Origin: Phytoseiulus persimilis
Lineage: Eukaryota; Arthropoda; Arachnida; Mesostigmata; Phytoseiidae
NCBI GenBank assembly: GCA_037576195.1
Contig: CM075103.1
Coordinates: forward strand, 19,344,001-19,408,000
Direction of reading: 5' to 3'
DNA: 64,000 nt
In this document: positions 59,343-64,000 of the stretch, piece after piece
How positions within the stretch are numbered: the first letter of the stretch is position 1
Layout of the letters: each line of letters opens with the position of its first letter
Notes under the pieces: generated by a model
What the model was told of the DNA's origin: nothing
Seen by the model: the letters and a program-made list of their open reading frames with translations, nothing else
Database searches by the model: none
Made by a program: the position numbers and the translations under genes

Positions 59343-59585
59343 ATGGTTCGAAAAAGGTCCGTCCGTCGCTTCGAACTACCGCCCATGCGCATCAATGTGC
59401 AGGCGTACATCGACGCTTACGAAGCTCGGGAGGCGCAGCGACGAGTCGCGAAGCGAGAAGTCGGCGAGCGACAGCGAGAGACTGCCAATCAACAGAACGC
59501 GGCGGACGATTTGGATCCGTACGGAAGGCCTTGGCTAATCGTACCGGAACCCCTACCGGCTCTTCCGACAGCAGCTGACGGCTGA
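59343..59585 (+). CDS. Small charged ORF within the multi-block repeat
   Basis: The 80-codon frame starts at ATG 59343 and shares its core with a 58-codon frame starting at ATG 62555: MRINVQAYIDAYEAREAQRR against MRISVQKFTEAEKAREAQRR, followed by an Ala/Lys/Glu/Gln-rich helical stretch. Both retain an open frame and the same start, which may mean a small protein encoded by the repeat, or only shared ancestry. No domain is recognised. Confidence 0.3.
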   Translation: MVRKRSVRRFELPPMRINVQAYIDAYEAREAQRRVAKREVGERQRETANQQNAADDLDPYGRPWLIVPEPLPALPTAADG

Positions 59586-59925
59586 CCAACCCGGTCCTTC
59601 CGGTGCCGGAGAGCAGGGGATCGAGAGGGAAGATGATGCACCTCACGGCGGCGAAGGGGACCGACCAGGTGCTCACGACCAGATAATTTTCTCATCCGGA
59701 GTTTTTACGCGGACATCCAGCAATGCGAGCTGGCCGCCGTGACCCAACCTCCAAAGCCGAACAGGGAAGACCCGAAGAGGACTGATGTTCGATATTGCTC
59801 GTGCACCGTTCCTCCTAGAATATTGCCCTGTGGTAGTTCCTCACTGATGGAGCTAGGCGAGTCCATCGTGATCTTACCGCAGAATGGGTTTTATTCACGC
59901 TTTCAACGCTCTGGACTCCTCGGCT

Positions 59926-60222
59926 CTAGAGCTCGAGAGGTGGCGCCGAACTCATCCCGGTATCCGGAACCTGAATTCGGTGTATTCGGTGACTTGGTAC
60001 CTGCGTTCGGGTGCAGAGTTCAGTCTGTGTTTCGAGTATCTCCATCACGTTCAGGAGAGATTTCGGCCATCTCTCATTTGGCATGTGTTGGATACGTTTC
60101 ATGTATCTGAGTTTGCTTTGAGCTTCCTTGGCTTCGAATAGGGACCATTCGAGCTCTCCCAGTATGAATTCATTGGCCACTTTGTAGCCTGATGTGCCTA
60201 GGGCCCAGCGGCCCTTTAGGGG
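59926..60222 (-). mobile_element. LINE fragment related to 7089-8520
   Basis: The minus-strand reading GRWALGTSGYKVANEFILGE, then LEWSLFEAKEAQSKLRYM, aligns with GKWALGQPNSNIATEFIDRE and LDWSTFEAREAESKLTYL in the first LINE. Only this short post-RT segment is present. It is therefore a second, more truncated member of the same family. Confidence 0.7.
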
Positions 60223-60500
60223 CCTTTTTTTTGCTCTTTTTGCGAGCGGCGCAGGAACGTGTGTGTTGTTCGCGAGCAGACAGCAGCATTGATTGGAATT
60301 CTTTCTATAATAATAAAATAGTGCATTTGAGCGCCACGTTCACCGTCTCGAGTATCTGAACCACGAAGAGATCTATTGTCGGACATATCGGCGTTTTCGT
60401 CTGCAGTGAGCAATCATGGACCGCGCACAGCGTTGGCTGCCGAAAGTCAGAGAGTTTCTTCGAACGACACGAAGGGATGACGGTATTCATCTCGATCCAA

Positions 60501-62389
60501 TAGTGAGCTTCAGGGAGTCGCTCATCCCCATCCACGACGATCGCAGTCAGAATTCGATGGAAATCACAGATAAGTCGAGGAAAAGGGAACGCCTGTCCGT
60601 TTCGACGTTGAACTTGAGACAATGATCCCGTGGCTTCTGTTCACGGAAACTATACGGCCACTCTTCCGAAATCTCCCGTTGCGCAGTTAGACCGGCAGAA
60701 CAGCGGTGGGCCAGGAAAGACGGGCGGCCGATGCAGGATTCAACATCATATTTGCGTCATTTTATCGCGGCCCTAACTGACCCTCCGCGACAAAAATGAT
60801 GCTTCGATTCAAAGCGGAGCATTCCCCATTTTCATCCCTGTAGGAGTGGACAAAATGCATCTCCCCGCACGAAAGAAACGATCGCGTCGCGCGCGCACGT
60901 GTGTCCCGGATCCGTGCCCTCATCCAAATCGCGGCAGTGACCTGCTGTCCAGTGAAATTGAAACAAACTTCTCTCGTTCCTCGAGTTTCAGTCCGCATCG
61001 ACATCCAGAGACTGGAATACTCTATTCCCATGAGCGTCTCATCACTCCTCCCAGAAATGGGCATGATTCGGATTCGAGCTTCTGAGCAAAGGTGCCTAAG
61101 GAAATCGTTTCCATGGGGCTTGGCAGAGATGGAAGACTTTCTCAGTGGCGACGGACTGGGCTCTGTGAGCTGAACGACAGAAATCACCGGCTGTGTCAAT
61201 GATCCGATTGTGAGTTTGCTATTCCGAAGCGAGAGCGACATATTCTCTGGGGCCTAATGAACGATTCCAAATTCCATCAGATTCCAACGGTCGCTGTCAG
61301 AAACATTCATGTTGGACGATCGGAAGGGTTCGCTCCGTGCAGCGAGCCATGGCATACTTCACAACTGAACCCAATTCCATGTTTGCTTGAAATCCCCCCC
61401 TTCGAACTCAGGGTCGATAGAATCCCTGCGTTCCGGACGTGGTCGAGCTCAATTTCGGAGACTCGTTTCGTGTGAAAGGGCCTGCCGGGATAACATGGAG
61501 GGAATGGGCCCCACTAAAAAATGGGGAAAGACCGCTTCATCGCCGATGTTAAGCTGTTGATATCTCGGCCCGGCGAACTCGCATCGGGATGAAACTTGCC
61601 CTGCGTGTGGACGATAGATAGGAGTACTTTAAGCGATATCTGAGAACGTGGTCAGCCTCCTCCTTCCGGGTGAACCAACCAAATTTTTTCATTTTCCTCG
61701 AATAGAGAAGTGGTTTCCGGGACCCTTTGCGGCGTCCGATAGCCATTGAAAAGAGCTTCACAACGGTTTTAATGTAGGCTTACATTCTACCGGCGAGGGT
61801 TCGCTTGTTGTGCCGGAAGCTAGCCGCAACGAAACTGAAACCACCCACAGTTGTGCTTTGCGGCACTGTAGATTAGCACGTATCACTCGCTCTGCCGTCA
61901 GCGGCTTGCCTCCAATATACTGGTCAATGATCAGATCGATGTGAAACGTAAGCCTACGGACCCACTAGTTCAGCAGCTGAACTTGGCCCCGTGTTTTTTT
62001 TTCGGCGCTGTAGCTCCACTGGTTCCCGAGATATGAGCATTTTGAGTTTTCAAAGGAGGGTTTCAAATCGAGACCCTTTCTGAGAAAAGCGAGGTTCGGA
62101 GGCTTGGCCGAGAACAGTGCGGCCGTCGGACCTGGCGAGAGCCCCCAATCCAGGAAACGAGAAACTCTGAAAACACCATATTCGCCGAAGAACCACTCGG
62201 TGAAGGGCAGAGATCGCCCTTTCTTGTGAATGATAGCTCTCTCTTTTCGCGGTGAGTTGAGTACAAAAGGCCGCGACGCAAGCCTCTTCGACACTAGGTT
62301 TGTGGAAGCCGCTACTGGTGGTTGCCTGTGAAGACGTCTCGGTTCTCGTTCTTGCGAAACTCCGAATTCCGATACTTCTCGATCAGTTC
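60501..62389. other. No gene; possible small inverted-repeat element
   Basis: ORFs here lack motifs. A 10-bp perfect inverted repeat (gtaggcttac / gtaagcctac) at about 61773-61782 and 61950-61959 brackets 185 bp and could mark a MITE-like element. Farther out, atatctcgg occurs at about 61560 and in reverse complement (cgagatat) at about 62029. No target-site duplication was confirmed. Confidence 0.3.
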
Positions 62390-63300
62390 TGCGTTTCGTT
62401 CGAGCACGAAACTGATCAGAGTCTCGTTCCCTGCAGGAAACGTCAGAGTGTTTCTCGGAGCAGCATTTCACCTCCTTCAACTTCAACGCTCGAAGGTTGG
62501 GTCAGTTGTATTGAAGAGCCCAACTGAATCATTCCAAGCCCCCCCCCCGACGACATGGTCAGTAGCTCCAAGTTCGTCGAACGACGGCCGATGCGCATCA
62601 GTGTGCAGAAGTTCACCGAAGCCGAAAAGGCTCGAGAGGCGCAGCGACGAGCCGCGAAGCAGAAAGCCAGCGAACGACAGCCAGAGGCTGCTGCTCAACA
62701 GAAAGCGCCGGACGATTCGTCTGAAAAATAGTAGTGCCTGTAGCTCCCGAAGGCGCCATCGAGAACAATGACCTCATGAAGGACTGGAACGAGTTCATCT
62801 TTCAACCGTATAATAACGTGAGTCTTGAGTGGACTGTACATCGATTTGACGTCATGGATAGCACCTGTCGTCATCGCCTCCCGAAAGCTGCCAAACTGGA
62901 GCATATTTTCAACACGCTTCAAACGCTCTGGGCTCCGTAGCTCAAGTGCTCGAGGGGCAGCGCTGAACTCATCTTGGTCTACGGAAATCAAATCCGGTCT
63001 ACTATCAGAAGCAGAGTCGACATTCAAACTGAGAGAAAATAATAAAAAGAGTTAGCAATCACAATATGATGATTTTTCCTTCAAAAACGATCACCACGGC
63101 AGGACTCTGAAGTAGGCGTGAAGTGCCGCCGAGCAAAAATGTCCATGATCCGAATTCGACGGTACGGGGCCGGATTCTCGTCAGAAATATCAACGTTCCC
63201 GTCCGCAGTGAACAGTCATGGACCGCGCACAGCGTTGACTGCGAAAGGCCAGAGAGTTTTCTCGAACGGGACGAAGGGGTGACGAACTTTTCTCGATACA
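62390..63300 (+). repeat. Multi-block repeat, copy B
   Basis: This is the compact counterpart of 58410-60500 with the four blocks in the same order. It contains a 58-codon frame starting at ATG 62555 that parallels the frame at 59343. Just before it, at 62537-62550, is a short C tract (ccccccccc) that copy A lacks. Confidence 0.6.
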
Positions 63301-64000
63301 ATATCGGGGGGATTTTATGGGGGAGAAATCGTATTTGATTCCTGAGTGTCGGTTTCCAGGGATCCATAGACGATGAGTTTCTGCTTCAACGTGAGCGGTC
63401 AGTCGGCATCTATCAAAATCGGTCGAGAATCCGTCTGCTATCGAGTCCATCAGGACTTCCTCCTCATCTCGACCCCAAGGTTTCGCATTGGTGAACTGGT
63501 CAACAACCACAGGGTAGGCTGGTAGTTCCCGGATAGGTTCCAGGAACCGAGTTGTTACGATTCGTGTGATACACATCGACGACGAATTCATTGTATCGCC
63601 CTTGCCCTAGGTAAAGCGGTGTCGAAAGAGCTGTTCTCTCTGCGAACAGTCGCCAATCACTCTTTAATCTTCCCATGGGTGTCTCTGAATTGGAACCATC
63701 CGGGAAATATTTCGCGAGCTACCACGGATAGAACAGCCGTATAGCAGTGATGAATATGTTCTATTGACGCAGAAGTTAGGCTGCTTCACAATGTCCATCT
63801 AGGAAGCTCGCCCCTCGGGGAGGAAGCGAACTATTGGGAGCGGCTGTAGAAAAACCACCGGTCTGTCCCAGCCGCAGCCTTTCAATCCGCTCCTGGGCAT
63901 AGGGATCGAGGGAAAGCCTCAACAAATAAGAAGAATAAATATGCCGGAGAAAGCTAAAGAATGAGAATACGGTTAAAGTGTGCGACTCTCGATACGACCT
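63301..64000. other. Window end, no supported gene
   Basis: Only short ORFs without motifs, the longest on the minus strand at 63190-63591. Nothing recognisable runs off the edge. Confidence 0.35.

Larger units (their letters stand above)
58410..60500 (+). repeat. Multi-block repeat, copy A
   Basis: Four blocks recur in the same order at 62390-63300: 58430-58530 with 62410-62510; 59340-59520 with 62555-62720; 59880-59970 with 62905-62985; and 60375-60480 with 63180-63290. Shared text includes atggaccgcgcacagcgttg and gaggcgcagcgacgag. Copy A is about 2.1 kb and copy B about 0.9 kb, so indels separate the blocks. One is the LINE fragment at 59926-60222, which overlaps the third block. The repeat looks like an old duplicated element of unknown class. 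Confidence 0.65.

Overview
The window looks like repeat-rich nuclear DNA of an arthropod. A mite is most likely, plausibly a mesostigmatid or phytoseiid. The grounds are spliced genes with mostly short GT-AG introns, two relatives of divergent arthropod ionotropic receptors (IRs), an ankyrin/SOCS-type gene, LINE, hAT and pogo relics, a tRNA-derived SINE and large minisatellites. The species is an inference; no marker gene fixes it. Nothing bacterial (operons, Shine-Dalgarno sites, CRISPR) was seen.

Layout. 0.8-4.8 kb: a nine-exon leucine-rich-repeat (LRR) single-pass membrane protein whose splice phases all agree. 6.5-11.6 kb: a retroelement graveyard on the minus strand, made of a decayed LINE, a much younger R1/jockey-like LINE 3' half, and a frameshifted LTR-type gag that ends exactly where the young LINE begins. 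12-16 kb: little that can be recognised, apart from a possible terminal exon and a cluster of short palindromes. 16.3-18.5 kb: the 5' half of a pogo-type transposase running straight into a broken IR-like receptor. 20.2-21.4 kb: a decayed hAT transposase on the minus strand with no usable start codon, next to a dispersed repeat. 23.4-25.3 kb: a five-exon gene for a type II membrane protein with an 11-residue charged repeat, of unknown function. 25.3-27.8 kb: an inverted repeat pair and an unidentified broken coding region. 30.5-32.4 kb: a second broken IR-like receptor, paralogous to the first.

33.8-43.9 kb: the dominant feature. A 45-bp minisatellite of about 107 units is followed by a 2.06-kb spacer, a second array of about 26 units and a second, nearly identical spacer. 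This is a 3,236-bp tandem segmental duplication. The array is open in three frames and so produces giant but probably meaningless ORFs.

46.8-48.1 kb: one clean intronless gene with ankyrin-like and SOCS-box-like C-terminal features and a polyadenylation signal just after the stop. 52.8-53.2 kb: a SINE inside a partial 300-bp tandem duplication. 54.8-55.9 kb: a second hAT transposase relic, frameshifted at its conserved RW motif and followed directly by a 54-bp minisatellite. 58.3-63.4 kb: two diverged copies of a multi-block repeat, one interrupted by a LINE fragment.

The genes do not form a pathway. The three models I trust most are the LRR protein, the type II repeat protein and the ankyrin/SOCS protein. 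The most unusual signals are the duplicated minisatellite locus and the reading-frame change that both IR paralogs share at the same place.
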